Positions 63,861 to 64,000 of a stretch of 64,000 bases of DNA are shown piece after piece. Both the position numbers and the translations under genes were made by a program. This stretch comes from Chrysomallon squamiferum (Eukaryota; Mollusca; Gastropoda; Neomphalida; Peltospiridae), in contig CM022667.1 in the NCBI GenBank assembly GCA_012295275.1, positions 7,490,794 through 7,554,793 on the forward strand, read 5' to 3'. Below the pieces are notes generated by a model. The model was not told the origin of the DNA. It saw nothing but the letters and a program-made list of their open reading frames with translations, and ran no database searches. Position 1 is the first letter of the stretch. The number at the start of each line of letters is the position of its first letter.

Positions 63861-64000
63861 ATCATTTTTCAATTCAAGAAGAGATTAGTGACACCACAAG
63901 AACACTGAGTAAATTGCTATTATCAGATGTCAGATGCTAAAAGTTTTCATAAGAAACATTTCTTTTCTGTTAGATTTTTCGTATACTTCTTTAATTAGGA
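63861..64000. other. Unique sequence to window end
   Basis: AT-rich; nothing recognised. Confidence 0.5.

Overview
This window reads as intergenic or intronic DNA from a large, repeat-rich animal nuclear genome. By eye it is strongly A+T rich. CpG is scarce except in a few short islands (for example 9940-10030 and 43260-43400), which suggests a history of germline cytosine methylation. Nothing looks prokaryotic: there are no packed genes, ribosome-binding sites, rRNA or tRNA genes, or CRISPR arrays. I found no protein-coding gene I can defend. The longest open frames all lie inside tandem arrays whose repeat unit happens to lack stop codons. The exact lineage cannot be read from the sequence. 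A metazoan is supported by the (CA)n and (GA)n microsatellites, a Tigger/pogo-like MITE and possible tRNA-type SINE relics. A large-genome invertebrate such as a cephalopod, or a vertebrate, would both fit.

The dominant feature is the density of unrelated minisatellites. About seventeen arrays with distinct units of 16 to 70 bp occur at roughly 2.4, 6.1, 9.05, 11.2, 16.3, 17.4, 26.5, 30.6, 32.7, 36.2, 40.5, 44.1, 44.7, 46.8, 48.3, 49.8 and 56.3 kb. There are also several short or decayed arrays. Together the arrays cover roughly a fifth of the window. Several show higher-order structure: a 182-bp duplication at 3057-3420, a flank captured into the array at 17341/17463, another at 37031/37177, and interleaved unit variants in the 46-bp array at 49813-51006.

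Other layers are simple repeats ((CA)n, (GA)n, a roughly 190-bp pyrimidine tract at 54031-54215, a (CT)n-(AT)n compound at 59852-59943, (GAA)n at 25883), degenerate ACT/ATT/ACC trinucleotide clusters (13.9, 28.5, 55.7 and 57.5 kb), poly(A/T) tracts, one MITE (9710-10042), and a dispersed 0.3-kb duplication (37531-37834 and 38815-39133).

Between the repeats lie 100-400 bp islands of more complex sequence with dense homeodomain-, SOX- and POU-like motifs (for example 9330-9500, 15870-16200, 17225-17375, 23740-24040, 34630-35050, 58540-58700 and 63270-63400). They look like candidate conserved non-coding elements of a gene desert. That reading is inference from appearance only; alignment to related genomes would decide it.
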